Shown: positions 24,331 to 35,237 of the stretch, one piece after another
Numbering within the stretch: position 1 is the stretch's first letter
Layout of the letters: each line of letters starts with the position of its first letter
From: Solen grandis
Lineage: Eukaryota; Mollusca; Bivalvia; Adapedonta; Solenidae
Length of the DNA stretch: 64,000 bases
NCBI GenBank assembly: GCA_021229015.1
Contig: CM037789.1
Location: forward strand, 37,427,348-37,491,347
Direction of reading: 5' to 3'
Position numbers and translations under genes: made by a program
The notes under the pieces: generated by a model
The model's input: the letters and a program-made list of their open reading frames with translations, nothing else
The model's database searches: none
Told to the model about the DNA's origin: nothing

Positions 24331-25644
24331 ACACTTCTCCAAATAAAGAGTGATTGACAGCTGTATTCATTATTAGCATATACCCATTAATAATAACCAT
24401 TTCAGAGAATATTTCTAATATTTATGAGTCATAAAATTAGAGTTGTTACCTCATTATTTAAGGTATGTTATTTCTAATATCGGTTTTAGCATTCTTAATG
24501 TATTTATTCAGAACGAGTGACAAGAAACACAAGAAACCATAACGAAAGTTTATGTTGTTACATTATTCACACTGAAGTTGAACATCATTACATTTTTATA
24601 TTGGTGCATGTATTTAATACATGTATATTAATTTAAGGGAAAATATCTGTCTAAGTAATATTACCATGTTTAAGTATGTTTGTTGTTAGTTCGAGAGATA
24701 ATTGAGTCTTTATCTTTATTTTGGACCTGTCCCCGCCCCTTCCCCGGGTTTAAAAATGTTAAGATGTGACGCTAGCCTGATGAAATTTGTTGAAGCAGGC
24801 TACAGCCCATATCTTACTATGAAGCTGTTGAACCCGATCGCCTCTCCACCATAACGGTGGGTGCTGTGTTGTATATTTAACGAGTTCAGGCTGTTGTTAT
24901 TTGGAGAACCAGGCTTCGATATTTTTCAAAAACCATTAAATCGTGTGGGCGAACATTCAATAATCAACACCCTTTGTATACTGTATATACAAATAATTGA
25001 ACAGGGTATTTGGTAAATGAATAGCATATTTCTTCAAACCGTCGTATGGTTACGTTAACTCCATACAGAACTGAATGAATTGGAAGTAACGGGAGTGTCT
25101 GGCGGTGATTTTTTTTAATGATTAAAGAATTGATAACGCCAACGTTTATTCAGAAACACAAAAAATGGTGGATGATTGTGCCAATGATAATTTTCAAAAA
25201 ATATAGATCGTGCAATATAACAGTCATCCATGTACCCCCCCCCCACACACACACCCACACACACAACAATAACAAAAGAGACCCATAAGAGATTATCTAA
25301 TGCATTTCGGTAGATTTCAGTAAATTAAAAATGGTAATATTCACCGATTCAAACAGTGAATATTACATTTTTTTTTTGAAATGGGACTACTAAAAGAAAT
25401 AATCGTAATGTTTTCACATTTCAAATGATTTCTTCATTGAAATAAAACTTCTTAAGAAATACTTAAGGAAATATTGATAACACACTTCCTTTGTGTTCAT
25501 TTATAGAACTATATGTTTTAGACCCATGAGCGATTTATAAAATCGATTTCAGGGATTTGGGGATTCCCAAAAGGGTCAAAGTTATGATGAACTCAGTAAA
25601 ATTTGTAAAGCTTTGCAGAAAAGCATTAAATAAAAAGAAAGATT

Positions 25645-25724
25645 GTTTCAGCGGAATATTATTCTTATTCATCGAGTTGGGAGGAAAATCACTCGATGAA
25701 TTAAAAATGATATTCCACTGAAAC
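25645..25724. repeat. Foldback (imperfect hairpin)
   Basis: GTTTCAGCGGAATATTATTC..TTCATCGAGT at 25645-25676 pairs with ACTCGATGAATT..ATGATATTCCACTGAAAC at 25691-25724 around a 14-base loop. There are few mismatches over about 32 bases. It may be the core of a small palindromic element. Confidence 0.6.
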
Positions 25725-25924
25725 CAGCAATTATCCTCTATTTTTTCTATGAATTATAAAACAAGATATTGCTTTATTTTTTTCAGGAATGGTATTAAAT
25801 TTGATGAATCAGGATTTTTGGTATACAGTTATTGGGACTTTGAGTCTACTTTTGTGTCTACGTGCAATCTATATTCGTCTACGTGAAATAATATCGATAT
25901 CACGCCTTAAACACAGGAATTTGT

Positions 25925-25928
<4 letters not shown>

Positions 25929-25964
<36 letters not shown>
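25929..25964. repeat. (TA)n microsatellite
   Basis: About 18 AT dinucleotides in intergenic DNA. Confidence 0.95.
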
Positions 25965-25968
<4 letters not shown>

Positions 25969-26117
25969 TTAAGACTGTTCAAATGGCATTTTTATTGACC
26001 ATTTTCTGACACCCACGAGTAATTATTCCAGTGCTCTGTATTATTATCGCAAATAAGCCACAATAAGCCACAGGTATCAACAATGGTTGTCGAGATTTTT
26101 TTTTTGAAATAAATTTT

Positions 26118-26369
26118 GTTTGTTTTTTTCTGAATTATATACGCCACCGTGACCATTTCAGTATAATAGGAAAGTTTTGTTTACCCGGCAGATACGGTGC
26201 TGCCTTCCTGCGATATTACGCCGTAGAAAATTGGCGTGATACCACATCCTGCCTCATTATCCTGACACAGTGTTCTAATATCAGCTACTCTTCGACTTTG
26301 CATATCGCAGCCGGAGATCGAACTTGTGACTGGACAGACGCTATATTCACCCAACTATCGGGATTGGCT
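26118..26369 (-). mobile_element. Full-length tRNA-derived SINE, 252 bp, with TSD
   Basis: The target duplication AATAAATTTT lies at 26108-26117 and 26370-26379. Read on the minus strand, the head has an A-box-like TAGTTGGGTGAATATAGC and a B-box-like AAGTTCGATCT. A core 'GTGTCAGGATAATG...TGTGGTATCACGCC..CTACGGCGT' follows, then a tail rich in A and CAAA at 26118-26133. The same core recurs at 38.9, 40.0, 41.9 and 49.4 kb, so this copy defines the full unit. Confidence 0.8.
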
Positions 26370-26399
26370 AATAAATTTTCTACACAATGTGGTGTAAAG

Positions 26400-29185
26400 C
26401 ATGAGTGAACCAAAGAAAGGTGTTATTTTAATGCTTCAACTATTTATATATGAACAAGAATTAGGAAATGAAAAATGGAGCATTTTCATGAATTTATTGC
26501 TCGTACCTTTCGCCATATATTGCGTGTGTATTTTGTCTGGGAGAGAATCTATCAACGTTTTCAATCATGTATATTTGTATTTTGAACTTTATATGAATAT
26601 TTAAAAATGGAACGTTTTCAGTACTCTTGGTACTGTGCTTTTATTTATGTATGGATTATGCCCCCTTTTTGTTGATAAAACTATATTTAGATTTATTCAG
26701 GTATTTTGTAATAATAGACGACGAACAAAAAAGGGATTCTAAAATCTGACCGCTGACATCACGATTCATGTCCACAGGTAGGATACAATGACACACCTGT
26801 AAACATGTGTATATATATAATATATATAAATATATTTATCCTATCACCTGACTGTTGTCTACATTCATATGACCCCCATATCGCAATATATTATATATCT
26901 TGGATAGATTGCGTATATTATTGTATTTTATTTCACGCAGCGCTAAATTTAGAGTTTCATTTAATATTTCACGTACACCCTTGGTGTTATCTGATATCGG
27001 ATGTGATTTCCTGAGCGTTGACTCACAGGCATCGGCATCCGGTTCGTAATCAAATTTGACCAATGTGAGTACATGTATACTGCAGGGGCGAGTTGCACAT
27101 AGACTGGTTCTTGGCTAGGTTACCTTCCCCTTATACTACGTTATCTGTAATCTTGAGGACGACCGGGAACCAAACTTCAAAATGACAAGGTAAACAGTGC
27201 AATCAAACTCGACAGCTATTTATAAATATGCTCGAATGTATACACAAAGGCACATTAAATATATATTAGGAAAATGATTTCGCGTACGTTTCTCTTAACT
27301 GGTTTAAGATTTTTATGAGAATAGCTTTGTTAGGTGTACATTTGTTCGATATACGTTGTATATTTTAGACAATTATTGCAGTGACATAATCTACCTGTAG
27401 CTGTGATTAATACATTGACTCACATCTCTGAAACGTGCTCAAGTTACAAGTATCGCATATCATATTATAGTATGACAGCGTTATCAAAATGCGTTGTATT
27501 TCAGTGCAATATTTAGCGGTTGTGAACAAGCACTTTCTGTGTATATTTTATTCAAATACTGCACAGGTCACTGCATGTTTTATCTTAGTAGGCGGGGTAT
27601 TCTACTCATGTTTGTGTTCGTTACGATGGTACGCCCCCGCCCCCACCCTTCGTTGAATTACTATCTCCTAGGCTCCCGCCGGCAGGATCACTCGAACTTT
27701 TCAATATGAGGAAGCCTTCCAGCTGGCTTGTGGTGGTACTTCTTCCTCTACCTGTAAGTAGCTGGACGTCGCTATGATTAAATACGGGTAGTAAAATAAA
27801 AGGCGACTAGAACGAATTAATATATACGCCAGGGCTCTCTCACTGTTTTGGGGGAACGGGAACAGTACCTCAACATTAAGTAGGGGGATTTTCGTGTCGT
27901 TTTCTCATGTTGGGTGAATTTTAGGCGATTTTTGCTGCACATATATACAATAATATGCTAATAAAAATGAACAATGCTGTTCCTGTCTAGCAGCTTTATT
28001 GGGTAGAACTAAAAGAGAAATCAAATGGTCTACAGTACAATAATCTACCACTTTACCATTTATTTTTGTTATTTATGTGAGTTGTTACATTTTCAGAAAA
28101 CGAGGGGGGGGGGGGGGGCATACTTTTTGGCTGGGAAATGGTGCCTTATACAGACACTAAATATTGGAGATCGAGAGCTCTGTACGAGTTAATTCTTACG
28201 AATATTTCATATTTAAATGCACACATATCGAACGTGTAAGTTTTGTTATAACATGGCATCGTGTTTATAAACGGGGCTGTACAGCCAGGTGAGTAGGTAG
28301 GCCAAAAATGAGTGTACGCACAAACACGCAGTGGGTCTTGCAGGTCCAGGGCCTTTGCTATGGTGGGGTCCCAATGGGTGATACCCCGTAAGCTCTACAA
28401 TTCCGTAATCTAGGAATGGTTAAATTATGCAACCCCATTTTAATATAATGCCACAGTAATGTAGTTTAAGTCACTAAGACTCATTAAAAATACCCCCCCC
28501 CCCCCGGGAACGAATTGTAGGCAGCTATGCCACTGACAGCCAGACATGGAAATTACTCTCGTTAACAAGAAATATATCAACCTCAGTAACATTTCGATTA
28601 TCCGAATACTTTGGGAAAAACTAGATTTCGTTTGTCCCGAACAAACGATAGGGTTTTCTGCTTTGTAAATCAGTTTAAACGAGATCAGCTGAATATTATT
28701 TTTACATGTGCTATGTTATCGTCCCATTATGCATGGTGTAATGTGTCTAGCATATTTGAAATTTTACTTCACTCAAATATGTAGAGTCATCAGGGGGTAG
28801 GGCTCGAGAATTAGTTTGACCACATTCCCTTGAAAGTTTCTAATTTCGGAAAATAAAAGGAAAAATGCAAAACAAAATCCCGATATATATATTCTTTGAA
28901 AAATTGACGAAGATCCGCCTGTTATAAGATTGAGTGATTTTACTTCAGTAAATTATGACCCCTATTGAACGTAAACATTTTGATTAAAGTAAAGCGTCAA
29001 TAATAAGCCTTGGAATAGTCTAGTGTGCTGTCTTACGGACAACTCCTGTTGTTCTTTGCAAACATCATTTATATTCATGATTCCTTGATTACTTACCCGC
29101 ATCATTTGGTTTTTAATATTTTAGTTGCATGACACGTTATCATCACTCCAATTGTATAACAGGTCATATGAAGCACTATAACCTA
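26400..29185. other. Intergenic, nothing coding recognised
   Basis: Small plus-strand frames (26401, 26805, 27494) lack motifs and sit in AT-rich DNA. At 27706-27770 'ATGAGGAAGCCTTCCAGCTGGCTTGTGG' could encode a signal-like peptide ending at a GTAAGT, but the phrase is a familiar clam dispersed repeat. Poly-G (28106-28119) and poly-C (28494-28505) runs mark probable old element ends. Confidence 0.45.
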
Positions 29186-29189
29186 TCGT

Positions 29190-30118
29190 AGCTCACCAGA
29201 GCACAGCATGCTCAGTGTGAGCTTTTGTGGTCACCTTGCGTCCGTCGTTATGCGTCGTCATCAATTCACTTTGAGACATATCCTCTGAAACCACAGAGTA
29301 GAAACTGATGAAACTTAGCATGAATGATCCTTGGTAGGCATTTCACCAAAGATGTTAAAATGAATTTGATCCGATCAGAACTCTTGTTGCCATGATAACC
29401 AACAGAATTTTATCTTATAAACTTAAAAGTGTTTCTCCTCTAAAACTAAGAATGGTAAGAATTTAATGTCATTTGGCACAAATGGTCACATTATAGTGCT
29501 CTACCATAAGCTAAAATAAAATTGATCCCTTAAAAATGAGACCCCTTGGAGATCGGCTAATTTCCTCATATACTCTATATAGAAAGTTCAAAATTCCTCC
29601 TCAAGGAATTTTATATCATTTGACAGAAACTGTCACCTCTTAGTGCTCTAACAAAATATAAGAAAAACAATTAATAACTTGAAAAATAAGGACTGCAGGG
29701 GCTCGACCCATTTCCTTTTATACAAACATTTAAAAATACTTTTTTCTATCGACCCAAAAGTCAGACTTCATGTCATTTGGTACAAATGGTCAACCCAAAG
29801 TGCTCTACCATAATTGCTTAAATAAAGTTGATCCCTTGGAAAATGAGATTTCTTAATATAGAAAATATCAAATTCTTTTATCAAACAAATAGTCAGAATT
29901 TAATTTCATTGGGTATAAATTTGTTCTACTAACATTGCTAACATAAAGTTGATTCCTTGAAAAATGAGGTCTGAAGAATGATGATTGACTAGTATTCTTT
30001 AGAATTATGTATATGGAATTTGAATCAAAGCTGCTGAAGCTTACAAGGTAAAATCAAATGACCTGAATTGTTTTAATTGGGCTAATGATACTCTACGGCC
30101 ACCATGGCCCTCTTCTTT
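29190..30118 (+). mobile_element. Pearl/Helentron-like element with internal tandem units
   Basis: It begins with the hairpin AGCTCACCAGAGCA..TGCTCAGTGTGAGCT followed by a GTCCGTCGT tract. It ends 'GGCCACCATGGCCCTCTTCTTT'. Inside are about four units of 133-159 bases sharing 'TTTAATGTCATTTGGCACAA', 'TAGTGCTCTACCATAA' and 'TTGATCCCTTGAAAAATGAG' (starts near 29461, 29608, 29767, 29900). This layout (5' module, variable tandem core, 3' module) is that of bivalve 'pearl' elements, since interpreted as non-autonomous Helitron relatives. Confidence 0.65.
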
Positions 30119-30119
30119 C

Positions 30120-31430
30120 ATTGTCAGATATAACAAAGACAAGGTGAGAATCGGGGGTATTAGTTACCTTTAGTGATAACTCTAGCTATCGTCAGACATT
30201 ACTTTGACCTAGCGTTTGGTACACGTTTGCAAAACAAATATCTCATATTACCGTAATGATTATACTTGTAAAGGTTTAGTGATATCTCAGAAATCCATGC
30301 TTTTATTTATAAACATTACCATGACATGGCGTGAACTTATGCAGACGCTTACAAAACAAAACTCTCATGTTACATAAATATTTTACGCGTCAGGGTACTT
30401 TTCTATGTGCCCCAATGCTTCCCTGCCCAAAGGAGGTTGAAATACTCTGGTATTGTAATGTCAATATAACCCACACATATTGCATGCTCATGTAAACTTC
30501 CTGTTCATTTCAAGTTATATATCTTAGGGTAACAATTTACTGGCTCGTGATAGCAACACAGTCTTTAAATTTAGTTCATCTGTAAAATGTAAACAATAAA
30601 TAAATAAATAAAATAAATAAACGCATCGTATTGTTCTATGTGGTGGTTAATGGTTATATTGTTGTTGCTTCTATATCAAACAACGAAGCCTACCTAAATA
30701 TTTTAAAATTCTGGTAACAATAAATTCATTTTTGTACCATCAGTGCACTGAAGAATACATGATTTCCAATATTACTTTTTAGTCATTTAACGGAACGATG
30801 ATGATCTATCAGTGCATGTCTTACTGACATCCTTGGGTGTAAATACAATGTACATACATTCTGCCATTTTGAAATATATGTCCTTACATACGTGTGTATT
30901 TATTTCATGATTTGTTTTGTAACACCAATACCAGATTCTTTATCCGTATGCATTTGTTTCCACCCCAGAGACCCCTGGAGATTATGTACAAGCAAGTTTG
31001 CACTATATGAATACATTGAATCTGTAACGTACACTCGCTGTGTATTATCAAATTACACGTAATCGTGACTGCACGTTTCCAAGGAATGTGAAAAATGCAC
31101 GCATCTCGGCCATATGGGCCACAAAAGATTTCACTTGTGAAATAGTACAAGAAAAGAGTCGACGTCGCCGAGAAAAATATGTCCAGGAGAAATATGCAAA
31201 CTGGAAAGTTACAACGCAATACAAAATGAGGCCTTATATGATTCTCCCAAAAATAACTTCCTCCAGAAACATTTATTTTATATATAAATGTCAGGGTATA
31301 AACAGTTTCGAATCCGTACGTGTACAACGTCAATACGGAACGAATGAGTAACAAACATGTGAATTGATAGATTGGTTATATGTGTATAAGATTTAGTGCA
31401 GTCATACTATAAGAATACACTCCACTTATA
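30120..31430. other. Intergenic
   Basis: Opposed overlapping frames at 30905-31354 (minus, 149 codons, Cys/Ile-rich) and 31040-31351 (plus, 103 codons, Arg/Lys-rich) cannot both be real. I recognise neither and see no supporting splice or motif. An (AAAT)n-like run sits at 30594-30622. Confidence 0.4.
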
Positions 31431-31699
31431 AAAATTGTTACATTAAAGGTATGTATCGCGGACATCTTACCAAATCATTATTTTGCATTACAACCCCAAA
31501 CACAAACTATTCCATAACAAATGCTCATTGTCGCCCAAAATTCTTATTTGAAACCGAAAGACGACCAAAAAATGAAACCAAATGTTTATAAGAACCAACC
31601 GTCGATCCGTCGAAAACTTGAAAATTAGGGCAGTCTATTTCTAGAGCTTCAATAAAAAGTCATTTTACTTCCATATCTGTTCCAGTGTATTGGCTATAT

Positions 31700-33407
31700 T
31701 TCTACATGCAAACAAACAACAGATGTAAGCAATTTGGGTACCACAGTTTTCGCAATTTGCCATAACTCAACTGATGAGGGCGTCGTGGTCCAGTGGTAAC
31801 GTTTCAGATTACGGATCCGAAGGTTGTGGGTTCGAACCCCGTTGGAGGCAAGAATTATTCACGACCTTCCCAGGCACAAAGTACTGGTCCAACCCAGGAA
31901 CCGTCGAGAGGGATTAGTATAAGTTATAAGAACTTGTTTCCCAATCGACGTAAAATAAACAAGTTTAAACTAAACTCAACTGATTCAACCCAGACCTTTA
32001 AAATGCAAATTACACCTGAAAGGACTTTCAAAGGATTACAAATTATACTATATTGTCTCTACAGAATATATTTGGTTTTTGAGATATACGATAATTAAAA
32101 TATGTATGACCTTGACATTTGCTATTTTCCGGAAACAGAAGTGAATAGTCGCCAAAGGGGCTTATTTTGCACTTTCAGTGAAAAGTTCATATTAATCAGT
32201 CAAAAAACAAGCCATGCAAAGCTTAAACACCAATTAATTTTGAAAAGCTTATAATATCTTGACGTCAAATGACATCACGTAACGTCAGTGTTCAAAAAAT
32301 AGAAAATAGACTTCAGTACGTGTAAGTTGTCCAAATTTCATGTCTCAAGCACACCTGGAAGCTTCAAAACGCTTTAAGACATTGAGGTCCTAGGTTTGAA
32401 ACTTGTTTATGCCATAGAACCTTAGCCTTTTCGAAATTGGGAAAACGTATATGGATGGGCACATCTATGTCTTGATTTACACCCTCTGTGAAAATTTAGA
32501 AAACATCCTGCTATAAATGGTGGCGGGAAAGCACGAACAAGATTTTACATTTAAATTTCAAATACGTATAAAATCGCTTCCAATGGAAATTTGACGTCAG
32601 TTGTTCGAATCTTGGATTCGCCATAAAACCTTTGCCTTTTTGAATTTAGAAAAACTGAGACCAGGATGCACAACTAGAGCGTAACATATATACATTCTGT
32701 GAAATTTTGATGAAAATCGATCCAGAAAAAATGGCTGTAGATCGCGTACAAACATTTTTAAACGACTTCAAGTTTGACGTCAAGACATGTCATAGGCAAA
32801 TGAAAATCAGTGAAATGCAAAAGTAACTATGTGAAGCATATGATATTAAATTTCCAAGGTGCTCGGATGTTTGCAACATATAGAAGTTAACACGTAGAAA
32901 TTAGAAATTATTATTCATTTTATGACGTTATATGGCGTCAAATTACGTTCATCTTCACAGAATGTAAAGGACTCTCCTTGGAGGCTTATATTCTTCTAAA
33001 AACTCAGCTCCCTAACTCATCTGGAAGCGAATGTTTAGGTATTTGAAATTTGACGTCAATTGTTCGAATCTTGGATTCGCCAAAAAACCTTTGCCTTTTC
33101 GAATTTGGAAAAACGGACACCGGGATGTACAACTAGAACGTAACATACACATTCTTTAAAATTATGTTGAAAATCGGTCCCGAAATAATGGCTGTAGACC
33201 GTGTACAAACTTTTGTAGGCAACGTGAAATGTGACGTCATATGCATATGAAAATCAATGAAGTATATGCCATTAAATTTTCATGGTCCTGGGACTCTTGC
33301 AACATAGAGAAATTAAGGCGTAGAAAAGAAGAAAAAAAGAATAATAAGAAGAATAAAAGAACATAACAAACCCAATAGGTCTTTCTGCTTGAGGCAGAAA
33401 GCCCTAA
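31700..33407 (+). mobile_element. Helitron-like non-autonomous element, copy 1
   Basis: The 3' end at 33381-33407 has a perfect 8-bp-stem hairpin (CTTTCTGC TTGAG GCAGAAAG), then CC and CTAA, followed by a T. Helitrons end with a hairpin then CTRR and insert 5' of T. The body aligns with copy 2 (33.9-34.7 kb) over phrases such as 'CAACCCAGA', 'CACCTGAAAGG', 'TTTTTGAGAT' and 'TTTTCGGAAACGGAAGTGA'. An internal ~160-bp segment ('TTGTTCGAATCTTGGATTCG...' to 'GCGTACAAAC') is duplicated at 32592-32755 and 33052-33210. The 5' boundary is not determined. There is no coding frame. A SINE is inserted at 31776-31972. Confidence 0.55.
31776..31972 (+). mobile_element. tRNA-Arg-derived SINE, 197 bp, with TSD
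   Basis: The 12-bp duplication AACTCAACTGAT flanks it at 31764-31775 and 31973-31984. The head is tRNA-like: A box TGGTCCAGTGG, anticodon loop TTACGGA (ACG, as in tRNA-Arg), B box GGTTCGAACCC. One anticodon-stem mismatch and missing acceptor pairing argue against a working tRNA. The tail continues 'GTACTGGTCCAACCCAGG..CCGTCGAGAGGGATTAGTA', and a fragment of the same tail lies at 41060-41150. A plus-strand frame across it (31793-32098) is not a gene. Confidence 0.85.
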
Positions 33408-33569
33408 TAAAAGTTTGAAGAAAGCCGTAATAACAAAGGCAATATGCTTATCGGTCCTGGTGTACACCATTGCATCCTAAAATGCACCTCATTCTCTCAA
33501 ATACACATCGCAATTCACCTTTCAACACGGGCACCCTTTTCTGCGTAGGAACGTTCGGATCTAGGGTGT

Positions 33570-34732
33570 AACCAACCCAATAACCGCATTCTTTCCTTAC
33601 TTCAAATTGCTAGATTTTCGTATACAAGCCCTAATCTGAAAAACATGAATATCTGCCATGTTTCTTGACGGAATCACTTGAAATTTTCAGGACATTTTGC
33701 ACATTGTATGCGTCGGCATTCCTGTAACTTCATACATCAACTTGCCGATTTTATATGATTTTTTTAATACTTCTTTTGTATATATGCATGACGTCATAAT
33801 TACGTGACCAAACACATATTCCTTGCAGTAAACATCACTTCACCTTTTAGTGTGTTAATCCTGAAAACAATCATGATGTTTGACTCAAAGTTTATGAAAC
33901 TACAGCGTTTCAATTTCGTTAAAAGTACACTTTCGTCTTCCTGTCATAACTCAACCAATTCAACCCAGATCTTCAAAAACTAAATATCACCTGAAAGGTC
34001 TTTCAAAATACTACAGATTTTACCACAGTGTCTAGGTAGACCTATTTTCGTTTTTGAGATAAACCTTGCCGAATAAAAACACCGATGACTGACATATGAC
34101 CTAGACCTTTACGATTTTTCGGAAACGGAAGTGACTAAGGAGCTGCTATGTTGCACATTCAGTGAAAATTTTATGCAAGCGGTCAAAAGTTAAGGCATGT
34201 AGGGCTAAAAAACCCTACATTTTGGATTAAATGTTTGTTAACGCGTCATGACGTCATTTTACGTCATACGACGTCAGTCTTTTCAGAGCTGTAAGAAATT
34301 GATAAGACACATGTTCTGTCCAAATTTTAAATACTTAAATACATTTTCAGGTCCAAAGTTCGAAACTTGGTTCAGCCATAGGTCCTTGGTTTTTTTTTAT
34401 CTTGCAAAATGTATATAATCCTGCACAACTAAATCGCAATCCATACATTCTGTGAAAAAATCAAGTCAATTGGTCAAGAAATGACGGCTTTAGAGCGCGT
34501 ACAAGCTTTGGTAGCTTTTTTCAACCCTGACTTCACGTGACATCACATGAAGAAAATAATTGCTGCAATCAAAAGCGCCAAAGTCTCTGTGCATACTGTT
34601 TAAATTTCATGCTGCTGCCTTACCGGTAACCTGTTTTAATTTGAACCTCAAAAGGAAGAAAAGGGTAGAAAAATAATAAGAAAAAACATAACAAACCCAA
34701 TAGGTCTTTCTGCTTGAGGCAGAAAGCACTAA
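33570..34732 (+). mobile_element. Helitron-like non-autonomous element, copy 2
   Basis: The 3' end matches copy 1: hairpin CTTTCTGC/GCAGAAAG at 34706-34726, then CA and CTAA (34729-34732), followed by T. The shared upstream phrase is AACATAACAAACCCAATAGGT. At 33946 it preserves the site 'CATAACTCAACCAATTCAACCCAGAT' without the SINE that interrupts copy 1. The 5' edge is approximate. The two copies have the same orientation and lie head to tail. Confidence 0.55.
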
Positions 34733-35237
34733 TTATATGAATAATTGCAAGGCTCGAATATCGAGAGTAAAATGTGTTTGTTCCGCCACGCGGGACTGGA
34801 ACTATGAATTGAAGTTTGCATGATGCTAATAATAAAAACACTTCTCGGATTTTAGCTGTATCACTTTAGCATGTTACTTAACTCAAGCAATATAAGGAAC
34901 AGTTTGTAACCAGTCTTTGTATCTTCCCTAACTCTCATGTAGATGAATTTTCATTTATTTTACAGATGGTAGAAAAACGAGATTTGATGACTTTCATGCG
35001 TGATTTAAAGTTACAAAAATGGTACGGTATTGTAAGACATTCTGAGCATCATGCCTAATGCCAGGTTTATCCGTTGTCCAAATACGTTCTTTAAATTAAC
35101 AGCATTCAAGTAACCAAACACCATGGCGTGGCATTGCAGATAACTAGCTGAATCTGTTGTGCATTTCAGAGATTAAAGACATTCCAGAGATAGTTTGATA
35201 CAACTAGTTTGATACAACTGGTGCAATTCAAACCAAG

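Larger units (their letters stand above)
24340..26107. other. Intergenic, AT-rich
   Basis: No gene is seen. It contains a CA-rich tract at 25235-25265, a foldback at 25645-25724 and a (TA)n run at 25929-25964, each noted separately. A patch at 24720-24890 is GC-richer without a frame or motif I recognise. Confidence 0.5.

Noticed and set aside
21800..24342. Short opposed frames at 21800-22012, 22141-22350, 24034-24342 and 24050-24331
   Set aside because: They lie within repeat units of a mobile element and the nested insertion. The same peptides recur because the units recur.
27706..27770. Signal-peptide exon (MRKPSSWLVVVLLPLP followed by GTAAGT)
   Set aside because: The phrase GAGGAAGCCTTCCAGCTGGCTT is, to my knowledge, a common clam dispersed repeat, and no downstream exon follows.
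30905..31354. 149-codon minus-strand and 103-codon plus-strand overlapping frames
   Set aside because: They are mutually overlapping, without a recognisable domain or splice support, and lie among repeats.
31776..31850. Functional tRNA-Arg(ACG) gene
   Set aside because: The A and B boxes and the anticodon loop are tRNA-like, but the acceptor stem does not pair. The sequence continues into a SINE body bounded by a 12-bp target duplication.
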